From the NCBI RefSeq assembly GCF_018282115.1, contig NZ_CP054306.1:2589488-2653487 (forward strand): a stretch of 64,000 nt of DNA, read 5' to 3'. The notes under the pieces are model-generated. The model made no database searches. It was not told the DNA's origin and saw nothing but the letters and a program-made list of their open reading frames with translations. Made by a program: the position numbers and the translations under genes. Source of the DNA: Synechocystis sp. PCC 7338. Its GTDB lineage: Bacteria > Cyanobacteriota > Cyanobacteriia > Cyanobacteriales > Microcystaceae. Below are positions 51,588 to 60,172 of this stretch, piece by piece (the stretch's first letter is position 1; each line of letters starts with the position of its first letter).

Positions 51588-52484
51588 TTAACGGGACGGC
51601 AGGTTACCGCCGGAAAGTTTGAGATTAATCACCGAAAAAATGAAAATGACCAAAAATAATACTAGTCCGATCGCCGAAGCGTAATTCATTTCCAAATCCT
51701 GAAAAGCCCGCTCGTAAACGTAGTAAACCACCGTTTTGGAAGCGTTGAGGGGGCCCCCCTGGGTCATGATATACACTTCTTCAAAAACTTTGAGGGCGGA
51801 AATGGAAGATAAAACTCCTACTAAGAAACAATAGGGCCGCATGAGGGGAATAGTGATGTCCCAATGTTGTCGCCAACCGTCAGCTCCGTCGATCGCCCCG
51901 GCTTCATAGAGTTCCTGGGGGATAGCCTGCAGTCCCGCCAGATAAATAACCATGTAATAGCCCAATCCCTTCCACACCGTCACCACCATCACACTCCAGA
52001 GGGCTAAATGGGGGCTGGTGAGCCAGGGGATACCATCACTCAATCCCAGTAGGGCAAGAATTTGGTTGAGAATGCCGTTGGAAGCGTAGAGAGCTTTCCA
52101 AGCAATGCCTGCCACCACAATGGAAATAATCACCGGGGTGTAATAGGCCATGCGGAACCAAGCAATGCCCCGCAGTTTTTGGTTAACCAGAATGGCTAAC
52201 CCCAGGGGCAACATGATTAACAGAGGCACGACCCCCACTAGGTACAGGAGCGTGTGGCGAAAGGTCAGCCAGAAAACTTTATCCCGCCAAAGCCGTTCAA
52301 AGTTAGCTAATCCTACCCAGCTTGGGGCTTTGGTCAAGTCCAGCTCGTATTGGGTAAAACTGAGGGAAAAAGCCTGGAGTGCTGGATAGAAAACCGTTGC
52401 GCCCAGCATGATCAAAGCGGGCAATAAAAATAAATAGGGAGTGGCCTCCCTAGGCCAACGGCGATCGGACCCAGAGACTGTCAT
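51588..52484 (-). CDS. Sugar ABC transporter permease, MalF/UgpA type
   Basis: Six hydrophobic segments across 298 residues and the EAA loop near EAGAIDGADGWRQHWDITIPLMRPY (Glu-Ala-Ala-like, contacts the ATPase) mark a carbohydrate-importer permease. The usual partners (second permease MalG-type, ATPase, substrate-binding protein) are not adjacent, so the substrate cannot be inferred. The N-terminus has the MalF-like TPYLFLLPALIMLGATVFYPALQAFSLSF. Confidence 0.88.
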   Translation of the reverse strand: MTVSGSDRRWPREATPYLFLLPALIMLGATVFYPALQAFSLSFTQYELDLTKAPSWVGLANFERLWRDKVFWLTFRHTLLYLVGVVPLLIMLPLGLAILVNQKLRGIAWFRMAYYTPVIISIVVAGIAWKALYASNGILNQILALLGLSDGIPWLTSPHLALWSVMVVTVWKGLGYYMVIYLAGLQAIPQELYEAGAIDGADGWRQHWDITIPLMRPYCFLVGVLSSISALKVFEEVYIMTQGGPLNASKTVVYYVYERAFQDLEMNYASAIGLVLFLVIFIFSVINLKLSGGNLPSR

Positions 52485-52628
52485 AGGAAAATGCCATAAA
52501 ACTAGACCAGGTTAACATACCCATTGCTATCCCTTGACCCATTCCGTATAGGGGAAATTGCAGTGGCAATGATTGTGGATTAGTGATGATTTTCGGCAGG
52601 AAAAAATTTTCCTCCGTTAAGGTCTGGC

Positions 52629-53861
52629 CTACGGTTCTTCCGGTTCCCCTTCAAATTGTTGGCGTTCTTCCTGCACCAGGGGATCTTCTTCCAGGCTAGG
52701 AAAGGTGGCCAACTGGGGTTTACCCCGGAACAAATTCCGCAGTTGTACAATGCCCTGTTCTTGCCACCAACCCACAATGCCGTTGGGGAGGACAGTCACT
52801 ACAATTAGGAACAAAGCCCCTTGGAAAAAGAGCCAAACTTCGGGAAATTGTTCACTCAAACTACTTTGGGCGAGGCGTACCAAAAGGGTTCCCAACACTG
52901 CCCCCACTAAAGTAGCCCGGCCCCCGACCGCTACCCAAATGACCATTTCAATGGAAAAGGCCACGTCCATAATGCTGGGGGTAATGATCCCCGTTTGCAC
53001 TGTGTATAATCCCCCCGATAAACCGGCGATCGCCCCGGAGATGCCAAACACCAACACCTTAAAGCCAGTGGGGTCGTAGCCCGTAAACCTGACCCTAGTT
53101 TCATCGTCCCGGATAGCCATCAAAATACGCCCAAAGCGTCCGCTGGTAAGCCAACGACAAAGAATATAGACCAACAACAAAGCCACCACGGTCAATTCGT
53201 AAAATACCAGTTGGGCTCCGTCGGAACTGGCCAGGTAACCAAAAATTCTTTCCGTATCGGTCTTTAAGCCATTGGTACCGTTAATTAATTTCTGTTGCCC
53301 GTTGAAAAAGTTGTAGAACACCAACAGGGCTGCCTGGGTCAGAATCGAAAAATATACGCCCTTAATCCGGTTACGAAAAATCAGATAACCCAACAGAGCG
53401 GCGATCGCCCCCGGCACCAATACCATGGCTAGCAGCGTGATCGGTAGGGAATGGAAAGGTTGCCAAATCAGCGGCAGTTTGTCTACCCCGTAGAGACCAA
53501 AAAATTCCGGTAATTGACCATCCGGCAACTGGAGATTGAGATACATAGCAAAGGCGTAGCCCCCCAAGGCAAAGAAGATGCCATGGCCCAGACTGAGCAA
53601 CCCTGTATAACCCCAAATCAAGTCAATGCCTAGGGCAATAATGGCCAAGGAGAGGAAACGCCCCATTAACCTGAGCCGCAGGAAGGGAAAATTCTTCAGC
53701 AACCATTGACCCACCACCCAATCTGACAGGGATAAAACGGCAATAATCAAGGGAATACAGGCAAAAACCAGCACCGCCCCAAATAGGGCATAGTCACTCC
53801 AACCAAGCTTCTTTAGGAGTTTGCCTAGGGGAGAACCAGGGTTTTGGGGAGGATTTTGCAT
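52629..53861 (-). CDS. urtC: Urea ABC transporter permease UrtC
   Basis: Branched-chain-amino-acid-type (LivM-like) permease with about ten membrane segments over 410 residues. Typical features are LIWGYTGLLSLGHGIFFALGGYAFAMYL, RNRIKGVYFSILTQA, AIRDDETRVRFTGYDPTGFKV and VAVGGRATLVGAVLGTLLV. UrtC pairs with UrtB, encoded 102 bases upstream. In Synechocystis the five urt genes are scattered (by recall), and urtA, urtD and urtE are indeed absent here. Expression is expected to be under nitrogen (NtcA) control, but I see no GTA-N8-TAC box directly in front. Confidence 0.93.
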   Translation of the reverse strand: MQNPPQNPGSPLGKLLKKLGWSDYALFGAVLVFACIPLIIAVLSLSDWVVGQWLLKNFPFLRLRLMGRFLSLAIIALGIDLIWGYTGLLSLGHGIFFALGGYAFAMYLNLQLPDGQLPEFFGLYGVDKLPLIWQPFHSLPITLLAMVLVPGAIAALLGYLIFRNRIKGVYFSILTQAALLVFYNFFNGQQKLINGTNGLKTDTERIFGYLASSDGAQLVFYELTVVALLLVYILCRWLTSGRFGRILMAIRDDETRVRFTGYDPTGFKVLVFGISGAIAGLSGGLYTVQTGIITPSIMDVAFSIEMVIWVAVGGRATLVGAVLGTLLVRLAQSSLSEQFPEVWLFFQGALFLIVVTVLPNGIVGWWQEQGIVQLRNLFRGKPQLATFPSLEEDPLVQEERQQFEGEPEEP

Positions 53862-53963
53862 AGGAAAAATGACCAGGGATAAACAAACAAATTAGCTAGA
53901 CAATTAGCCCCTTGGGCCAGGGGAACAAAAGTGACCTGCCAGAGGGGAAAGGATCGGTCACTG

Positions 53964-55307
53964 CTATAGCTCTGCGGTACGACCCTTGGGGGGGAAAATG
54001 CCCGCCGGCTTAATTTGTAAAAAGAGAATAATCAAAGCAAACACCAACACCCTGGCCATACTGGTGGTGGCGAAGAAGGTAAAAAATTCATACAGGGGTT
54101 GCAAAACTCCCTCTGGGGGAAATAGTCGAATCAGGGTGCCACTGCCGATGAGGTCACTGGATACTCCGATCGCCAGGGAAGCAATGATGGTTCCCAATAG
54201 GTTACCAACGCCCCCCACCACCACCACCATGAAGGTGTTGATAATGTAGTTTTGGCCAATGTTGGGCCCCACCGCCCCCAGGAAACTAATGGCACAGCCA
54301 GCAATGCCCGCTAGCCCGGAGCCTAAGGCAAAGGTCAAAGCGTCCACCTGTCCAGTGGGAATGCCCAAACAAGCACTCATGCCCCGGTTTTGGGTAACAG
54401 ACCGAATTCTCAGTCCCCAGTTGGAGCGGTAGAAAATTAGATACACGGCCAGTAAACAGAGCAGAGTCAGGAAAATGATAAAAATCCGGGTGGAGGGTAT
54501 TTGGAAAGTGCCGATGGCAAATCCTCCCCGCAACCAAGTAGGGGCACTGACGTTAACGTTCCTGGCCCCAAACCAAGCCCGATTCCATAGGGGCGAATTG
54601 CCCTGGGCCACAGCGAAGCCACTAATGCTGGCGATCGCCACTGAGAGAAAGAAAAGAACTACCTGGGCTTTCCCTAACCAAGGTTTGCCACCGGCCTGGC
54701 GTTTGATTAACCAGGTGCCGCCAAAATAGAGCAGCAAAAATATGCCCACCACCAGCACCATAATCCAGTTCACACTGCGGACAAACTGCTGCAAAATCAG
54801 GCTTACTCCCCAGGTGGCCAGCAACGTTTCCAACGGTCGACCATACAAGTAGCGGATGACCTGTCTTTCCAAAACTAGACCGGCGATCGCCGCCACCAGG
54901 AAAGCAACGGGTAAAGCCGCAAAAATGTAGAGGTCAAACCAAGGGTCGCCAAAGCCCTGGAAGAGGTTTTGCACCACAAAGGTGCTGTAGGCACCCAACA
55001 TCATCAATTCCCCATGGGCCAGATTAATTACCCCCATGAGGCCAAAGACGATCGCTAATCCCAGGGCGGCAATCAGTAATACTGAACTTGTGCTTAAACC
55101 GTTAAAAATACCTTCTAGGAGTACTGACACAATGTTTTCTAGAATTGGAAGAAAGGGGGGCAAATCCAGCTTAAACCCTTCATTTCCGATGGTTTGGACG
55201 GAAATGCCTTGGGGGAAAACCGAGTTAGCCTTTATAGTTAACCCTGCCCTGTCCGATAAATTTGTTACCCGTGATACCAAGAGTGGGTTAAGCCAGCATC
55301 GGTTCAC
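53964..55307 (-). CDS. urtB: Urea ABC transporter permease UrtB
   Basis: LivH-like permease. The longest frame starts at GTG 55307 (447 residues), but the first ~60 residues are unusual; homologues normally begin close to VSVLLEGIFNGLSTSSVLL, so GTG 55130 (388 residues) may be the real start. Conserved blocks: LAIVFGLMGVINLAHGELMMLGAYS, YGRPLETLLATWGVSLILQQ, SVTQNRGMSACLGIPTGQVDALTFALGSGLAGIAG and VVVGGVGNLLGTI. It begins 6 bases after the mutL stop if the long form is used, so it may be cotranscribed with mutL. Confidence 0.9.
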   Translation of the reverse strand: MNRCWLNPLLVSRVTNLSDRAGLTIKANSVFPQGISVQTIGNEGFKLDLPPFLPILENIVSVLLEGIFNGLSTSSVLLIAALGLAIVFGLMGVINLAHGELMMLGAYSTFVVQNLFQGFGDPWFDLYIFAALPVAFLVAAIAGLVLERQVIRYLYGRPLETLLATWGVSLILQQFVRSVNWIMVLVVGIFLLLYFGGTWLIKRQAGGKPWLGKAQVVLFFLSVAIASISGFAVAQGNSPLWNRAWFGARNVNVSAPTWLRGGFAIGTFQIPSTRIFIIFLTLLCLLAVYLIFYRSNWGLRIRSVTQNRGMSACLGIPTGQVDALTFALGSGLAGIAGCAISFLGAVGPNIGQNYIINTFMVVVVGGVGNLLGTIIASLAIGVSSDLIGSGTLIRLFPPEGVLQPLYEFFTFFATTSMARVLVFALIILFLQIKPAGIFPPKGRTAEL

Positions 55308-55313
55308 AGTAAT

Positions 55314-56984
55314 TTAAGGGGAAGAAGTTTTCGGGTTAACAAGCCAATTCCGGCGGAAAAAACGGGCCAGGGATGATTCTTCCAGGGCCAAATAGATGGG
55401 GCGACCGTGGGGACAGGTGTGGGGATTTTCACATTTTTGCCATTGCTCAATCAATGTTTTCCAGGCACTGCGATCCAATTCCGTACCATTTTTAATCGCA
55501 CTACGACAGGCGATCGCCGCTTGGGCAGTGGAGAGGGAAGACAATCGACTGAGTTCCTGGAGAATTGCCACAATTTCTGGGTGCCCATGCAATAGGGCGG
55601 GTAAACTCCGCACCGCCCAAATATCTTCCCCAAAGGGGTCTATTTCCAAACCTAAATTTTGCAATTTTTCCACCTGTTCCGGACTAAATCCCTGTAATAT
55701 CAGCGGTTGCTCCAGGGAAATACACCGCCAATGCCGTTGCAACTGCTCAAATAAAACCCGTTCATGGGCCACGTGCTGTTCCACCAACCACATACCCCGG
55801 TCATGTTCCACCACAATGTAGGTCTGGCAAATTTGGGCGATCGCCTTGATATTAGTGGGATGTCCCAGTACGGTTTCTGTGAGGGAAGTTGGAGCCTGCA
55901 ACTGGTAAATACCCCCAGGTTCCGCGGCCTTGAGCAATTGGTTCAAGCGGGGAGTGGCACTACCTTCCACCAGGGCTAACTCCTTTTGCAAAAAGGTTTG
56001 CAGTTGTCCCTGCCAGTGGGGCATATCCTGCAAATAAATTTCCGTTTTCGCCGGGTGACGGTGCCAATCGATGTACTGGGGAGGCAGTTGCCAATGGGCA
56101 AAACACAGGGGATAGCGTTGCCGAGGTAAGGTGCGGTGAAAGGTGGATATGATTGTTTGGGTTAATTCCGGCACATTCACAGGGCGACCATTAATGGCAG
56201 TGATTAACCAATCGGGGCGGGGGCGATGACAGCGGTCGGGATAACCAAAAGTCAAACTTAAATGGGCTGATGTTACTGGATTCTCCACAGTAGAGGGGAG
56301 GGACAAAGATTTCTCCCCATGGCCAAGCTGGCCAGCCTGGAGGGATTTAAGGCATTGCAACAAGATAGCTTCAGCATTGGGGCCAGGGCTAAGGCTTAAC
56401 CGTAACCGTTCGTCCTGCCACAGTTGCCAAGTTACCTGGGGATGGCAGAGGGCTAATTGTTGCAGGTAGTTCACCATCGGCCGCCAAAACTGCTGACTTT
56501 TGATAAAGGCTTGCCGACGTTGGGGAAAATTAGCAAAAAGTTGCCGCACTTCTACCCTCGTCCCCATGGCGATCGCCACCGGCTCAATCTGCTCTGGTTG
56601 ACCCTGGGGGCTGTAGGCAATCCGCCAACCACAATCCGGACTGGCCGCACTGCGACTGCTAATGGTCAAATGGGCCACCTGGGCCAAACTATGGAGGGCT
56701 TCCCCCCGAAAACCTAAAGTTTTAATCCGTTGTAAATCTGCTTGGCTACTAATCTTGCTGGTGGCATAGGGTAACACACTGGTTTTCAATTCCGTCAAAT
56801 CCATGCCCTGGCCATTGTCTAGCACTTCCAAACGCCACTGCTCCCACCAAACACGAACCAAAATTCGATCAGCGCCGGCATCCAAGGCATTTTCCACCAA
56901 TTCCCGCACCACCGCCAAGGGAGAATCAATTACTTCCCCTGCCGCAATTAAATCCACCAACTGGCGATCGAGAATTTGGATCAT
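55314..56984 (-). CDS. mutL: DNA mismatch repair protein MutL
   Basis: ATG 56984 ([18 protein letters not shown]) starts directly at the ATPase domain; 556 residues. N-terminal GHKL ATPase motifs are complete: [36 protein letters not shown]; then the transducer domain ([26 protein letters not shown]). The C-terminal domain has CPHGRPIYL near the end and lacks the DQHA(x)2E(x)4E endonuclease motif ([13 protein letters not shown] has no Asp before the Gln), so it is probably endonuclease-negative like E. coli MutL. No other repair gene is adjacent. Confidence 0.93.
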   Translation of the reverse strand: MIQILDRQLVDLIAAGEVIDSPLAVVRELVENALDAGADRILVRVWWEQWRLEVLDNGQGMDLTELKTSVLPYATSKISSQADLQRIKTLGFRGEALHSLAQVAHLTISSRSAASPDCGWRIAYSPQGQPEQIEPVAIAMGTRVEVRQLFANFPQRRQAFIKSQQFWRPMVNYLQQLALCHPQVTWQLWQDERLRLSLSPGPNAEAILLQCLKSLQAGQLGHGEKSLSLPSTVENPVTSAHLSLTFGYPDRCHRPRPDWLITAINGRPVNVPELTQTIISTFHRTLPRQRYPLCFAHWQLPPQYIDWHRHPAKTEIYLQDMPHWQGQLQTFLQKELALVEGSATPRLNQLLKAAEPGGIYQLQAPTSLTETVLGHPTNIKAIAQICQTYIVVEHDRGMWLVEQHVAHERVLFEQLQRHWRCISLEQPLILQGFSPEQVEKLQNLGLEIDPFGEDIWAVRSLPALLHGHPEIVAILQELSRLSSLSTAQAAIACRSAIKNGTELDRSAWKTLIEQWQKCENPHTCPHGRPIYLALEESSLARFFRRNWLVNPKTSSP

Positions 56985-57075
56985 CGGAGTAGGTTGAGGA
57001 AATTTCTGCAAAAGGCCACAAAAAAGAGGGTAGATGATTATTCTCCCCCTTTGCTCAAAAGCTTGTTGAATTTAA

Positions 57076-57102
57076 TTGATCAAATTGATCAAGTTGATCT
57101 CA
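57076..57102. repeat. Three 9-bp tandem units beginning TTGATC
   Basis: TTGATCAAA (57076), TTGATCAAG (57085) and TTGATCTCA (57094) follow each other without gaps, in the intergenic region between the peroxiredoxin gene and mutL (both minus). TTGATCAA is palindromic, so the array reads similarly on both strands. Confidence 0.55.
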
Positions 57103-57204
57103 GAACCCAATCGGCCAGCCCCCATGGCTAATGGCCAAGGAGGCGGATCAGAAAGTGTTTCAAATATCTGTCAATCGCGGCCAAAGGATTTGTGCAGATC
57201 AAAA

Positions 57205-57840
57205 CTACTTGTTTGGTTGGGGGGTCATGCGCAGGTAGGGTTTGATTTCTTCCACACCTTTCGGAAATTTGACCTTGGCATCCTCGGTGGAAATGGAGGG
57301 CACCACCACACACTTATCGCCATCTTGCCAGTTAGCCGGGGTAGCTACTTGGTGATAGTCGGTTAATTGTAAGGAATCAATGACCCGGAGGATTTCAGCA
57401 AAGTTACGGCCAGTACTAGCGGGATAGGTGAGGGTCAACCGTAGTTTTTTGGCGGGATCAATGATGAAGACAGAACGCACCGTCAAATTATTGAGGGCAT
57501 TGGGGTGGATCATGCCATAGAGATCAGACACCTTTTTATCGCCGTCGGCCAAGATGGGATAGTTAACGCTGGTATTCTGGGTTTCATTAATGTCACAGAT
57601 CCAGCCTTGATGGGATTCCACGTCGTCCACACTGAGGGCAATCACCTTAACGTTGCGCTTATCAAATTCCGGCTTCAGTTTGGCAACAGTGCCCAATTCG
57701 GTGGTACAAACCGGAGTGTAATCCGCAGGGTGAGAGAATAAGACAACCCAGCTATCGCCGGCCCACTCATGGAAAGAAATGGGGCCTTGGCTGGATTCTT
57801 GGGTAAAGTCGGGGACAACATCACCGAGTTGTAACGCCAT
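57205..57840 (-). CDS. 1-Cys peroxiredoxin (Prx6 type)
   Basis: Thiol peroxidase reducing H2O2 and alkyl or lipid hydroperoxides. The peroxidatic Cys45 lies in HPADYTPVCTTELG with the conserved Thr and later Arg (YPASTGRNFAEILRVIDSLQL). There is no resolving cysteine at the C-terminal side, and the 211-residue length with the long C-terminal extension (DGDKCVVVPSI...) is typical of the Prx6/1-Cys group. By recall it is Slr1198. A -10 candidate lies upstream. Confidence 0.95.
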   Translation of the reverse strand: MALQLGDVVPDFTQESSQGPISFHEWAGDSWVVLFSHPADYTPVCTTELGTVAKLKPEFDKRNVKVIALSVDDVESHQGWICDINETQNTSVNYPILADGDKKVSDLYGMIHPNALNNLTVRSVFIIDPAKKLRLTLTYPASTGRNFAEILRVIDSLQLTDYHQVATPANWQDGDKCVVVPSISTEDAKVKFPKGVEEIKPYLRMTPQPNK

Positions 57841-57883
57841 AACAAATAGTTCCTAATACAATGCAAAATGGGGATCTTCTTCG

Positions 57884-57889
57884 ATCATA
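57884..57889 (-). promoter_or_regulatory. Candidate -10 box of the peroxiredoxin gene
   Basis: The minus strand reads TATGAT here, 44 bases upstream of the peroxiredoxin ATG. No convincing -35 element is found at the expected distance. This is a weak prediction. Confidence 0.35.
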
Positions 57890-58023
57890 CTGCCATATCA
57901 GATACAGAATTTGGACGAATTGTTAGAAAACGCAAAATTGTCAGGAAAGGATTGGAATTGGGGCAAAAACTACTGACCTGACGCCCAAGATCCGGCCAGT
58001 TAGGCTAGGGCAAGGCGATCGTC

Positions 58024-58296
58024 TTAGGTCAAAGGCAACTGAAAATGGCCGGCCACTACTCCAGGGACAGTAATATCCTCATCTAACTCTTCCCAGCGGA
58101 GGGCATAACCATTCACTTCAACTTTGACCTTTGACAGTTGTTCATTTGTAGCTTCTTTAAGGATACGGAAGCGATCGCCAGGAAAGCCAAAGATCCGTCC
58201 ATCACTGAGTTCAACGTATATCATTCGTTTCTTCGCCCATGCTCTAACCGCAGTGGGTTCAATAACAATTTTGGAGTCAACGGTGATGGAATTCAT
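58024..58296 (-). CDS. DUF2442 protein
   Basis: The 90-residue protein has the DUF2442 pattern KKRMIYVELSDGRIFGFPGDRFRILKEATNEQLSKVKVEVNGYALRWEELDEDITVPGVVAG (the WxxLDEDI motif is typical). It overlaps the end of the upstream DUF4160 gene by 20 bases, so the two are translationally coupled. DUF4160-DUF2442 pairs are common in bacteria and are thought to be toxin-antitoxin-like, but this remains to be shown for most. Confidence 0.88.
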   Translation of the reverse strand: MNSITVDSKIVIEPTAVRAWAKKRMIYVELSDGRIFGFPGDRFRILKEATNEQLSKVKVEVNGYALRWEELDEDITVPGVVAGHFQLPLT

Positions 58297-58543
58297 AGTA
58301 AGCGTTCCTCAAAAAATGATGATTTTCATAAACTAATTTCTCTACTTTACGCAACTCACGCACAGGAATGCCATGGTTAGAAGATAGCAGTATTGTTGGT
58401 TCAAGCCAGAATTTACATTCACCATCAGGAGAACGAACATGAATGTGTGCCGGTTCCAATCCCTCGTCTGAGTAAAAATGAAAACGAAATTTTCCAATCC
58501 TAATTACTGTGGGCATTTCTTGGATTTTTAGAGGTGGTAGCAT
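58277..58543 (-). CDS. DUF4160 protein
   Basis: The 88-residue protein carries the DUF4160 core MPTVIRIGKFRFHFYSDEGLEPAHIHVRSPDGECKFWL with the EPAHIHV motif. ATG 58543 (MLPPLKIQE) has AAGG seven bases upstream; an inner ATG at 58516 (MPTVIRIG) is the start used by many homologues. First gene of the DUF4160-DUF2442 pair. Confidence 0.88.
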   Translation of the reverse strand: MLPPLKIQEMPTVIRIGKFRFHFYSDEGLEPAHIHVRSPDGECKFWLEPTILLSSNHGIPVRELRKVEKLVYENHHFLRNAYYEFHHR

Positions 58544-58589
58544 TAATAAACCTTGAGGTTAAAAATTATTAAAACAGAATCTTAAAACT

Positions 58590-58916
58590 ATGCTGACTTC
58601 CACAACGGATATTGTTCAAGGCCGCACCATTGCTCGCTACCACGGCATTGTCACCGCCGAAGTGGTATATGGCACCAATGCTTTGCGGGATTTTTTTGCA
58701 GGCATTCGGGATTTAATTGGCGGTAGAACCGGTAGCTACGAACAAATTTTTGAAAAAGGCCACCGGGAGGCGATCGCCGAATTGACTGAACGGGCCAAAA
58801 AATTGGGAGCCAATGGGGTAATTGGGGTGGCAGTAAATACTGGAACCATCAATATTGACGACCGGGGAGCATTGTTATTGATTACGGCAACGGGAACGGC
58901 AGTAACGGTGGATTAG
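58590..58916 (+). CDS. YbjQ/DUF74 family protein
   Basis: The 108-residue protein matches the YbjQ (heavy-metal-binding-domain-like) pattern: TTDIVQGRTIARYHGIVTAEVVYGTNALRDFFAGIRDLIGGRTGSYEQIFEKGHREAIAELTERAKKLGANGVIGVAVN. These small proteins form pentameric rings. Their function is not established despite the domain name. It diverges from the DUF4160 gene and converges on dprA. Confidence 0.92.
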   Translation: MLTSTTDIVQGRTIARYHGIVTAEVVYGTNALRDFFAGIRDLIGGRTGSYEQIFEKGHREAIAELTERAKKLGANGVIGVAVNTGTINIDDRGALLLITATGTAVTVD

Positions 58917-58933
58917 TTTGTTTAATGGGGATG

Positions 58934-60145
58934 TCACTGTCTTTGGTAGCGCATGCCGGGTTCCTGGCTGACTAAACCAAGAATTTCCAATTGGAGTAAT
59001 CCAGCGGAAACATCCCCAATGGCCAAGGCTGTGACGGCAACAATTTGATCCAAGGCTGTCGGTTCTTGCTCCACTGCAGACAGGATCTTTTTTAAAGTTG
59101 GTTCCAAGTCATCCGGTGGTTCAGTCAAAGTTTGTTTCGCCTTTGCTCTGGTGCTGGCATTAGGAACCGTCGAAGCGGTTGAATTGGTTGGATGCAGATA
59201 ACCAGTTTGGCGATCGCCTGGAAGAATTTTTTGTTCTTGCCCTTGATCCAGTAAAGGTATCGCCCCCAAGCTGGCTAGCAATTGATTTTCCGACAGAATC
59301 ACCTCTGCTCCGTTGTGGATGAGATTTAAGCAACCGTGGGCTTCTTGGACATCAGGGGAATTGGGTAGGCTAAACACGTCCCGGTTAAATTCATTGGCAT
59401 ACTTGGCGGTGATTAAGGCCCCGGATTTGGGGGGAGCCTCCATTACCAACACGGCCCTGCTCAGACCGGCAATGATGCGATTTCGAGCAGGAAAATTACC
59501 CCGTTCTGGTTTACTGCCCACGGGATATTCACTCAAAATCAATCCTTCGGCGGCGATTTGCTCAAACAATTGCCGATTTTGGGGAGGATAAATCAAATCT
59601 AAGCCAGTGCCTAAAACGGCGATCGTCCTTCCGTTCACCCGTAAACAACTGCTGTGGGCGTCAGCGTCAATGCCAGCGGCTAAACCAGAAACAATGGTGA
59701 AACCAGATTTGACCAGGGCTTGGCTAATTTTCCTTGTCCAACGGCTCCCGTGGTCGGTGGGGTAACGGGTGCCCACAATGCCTACTCCGGGAATTTGTCC
59801 TTGACTTTCCCGGTAGTCAAGACGCCCCAGATAATACAACACCGGAGGGGGACTGGGGATTTCCCAAAGTAAGCGGGGATATTCTGGGTCATTGGGGGTG
59901 AGAAACTGGGGATTTTTTTGTTGGTGTTCTTCTAAAAATTGCAACGGATTGAGATGATTCCTTTGCCCGACGATTTTCTCAATCAGTTTGTGGCCAAAAC
60001 CCTCCACTTCTCCCAGGGCGATCGGTCTGGCCTTCCAGGCATTTTCCAATAATTCAAAGTGTTGAGCCAGCCGCTTGAGCAACACTGGCCCCACTCCCTT
60101 AACCTGACTCCAGGCTAACCAATAGGCCTGTTCAGAATTCGCCAT
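58934..60145 (-). CDS. dprA: DNA processing protein DprA
   Basis: Loads RecA on incoming single-stranded DNA during natural transformation. The 403-residue protein has an N-terminal helix-hairpin-helix region (WLAWSQVKGVGPVLLKRLAQHF), the Rossmann-like core (GVGIVGTRYPTDHGSRWTRKISQALVKSGFTIVSGLAAGIDADAHSSCL; AVLGTGLDLIYPPQNRQLFEQI; NFPARNRIIAGLSRAVLVMEAPPKSGALITAKYANE) and a C-terminal winged-helix DML1 domain (LEPTLKKILSAVEQEPTALDQIV). Competence fits the type IV pilus genes at the other end of the window. Confidence 0.95.
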   Translation of the reverse strand: MANSEQAYWLAWSQVKGVGPVLLKRLAQHFELLENAWKARPIALGEVEGFGHKLIEKIVGQRNHLNPLQFLEEHQQKNPQFLTPNDPEYPRLLWEIPSPPPVLYYLGRLDYRESQGQIPGVGIVGTRYPTDHGSRWTRKISQALVKSGFTIVSGLAAGIDADAHSSCLRVNGRTIAVLGTGLDLIYPPQNRQLFEQIAAEGLILSEYPVGSKPERGNFPARNRIIAGLSRAVLVMEAPPKSGALITAKYANEFNRDVFSLPNSPDVQEAHGCLNLIHNGAEVILSENQLLASLGAIPLLDQGQEQKILPGDRQTGYLHPTNSTASTVPNASTRAKAKQTLTEPPDDLEPTLKKILSAVEQEPTALDQIVAVTALAIGDVSAGLLQLEILGLVSQEPGMRYQRQ

Positions 60146-60172
60146 GGCTAATCAAAAATTTGTGAATAAAAT

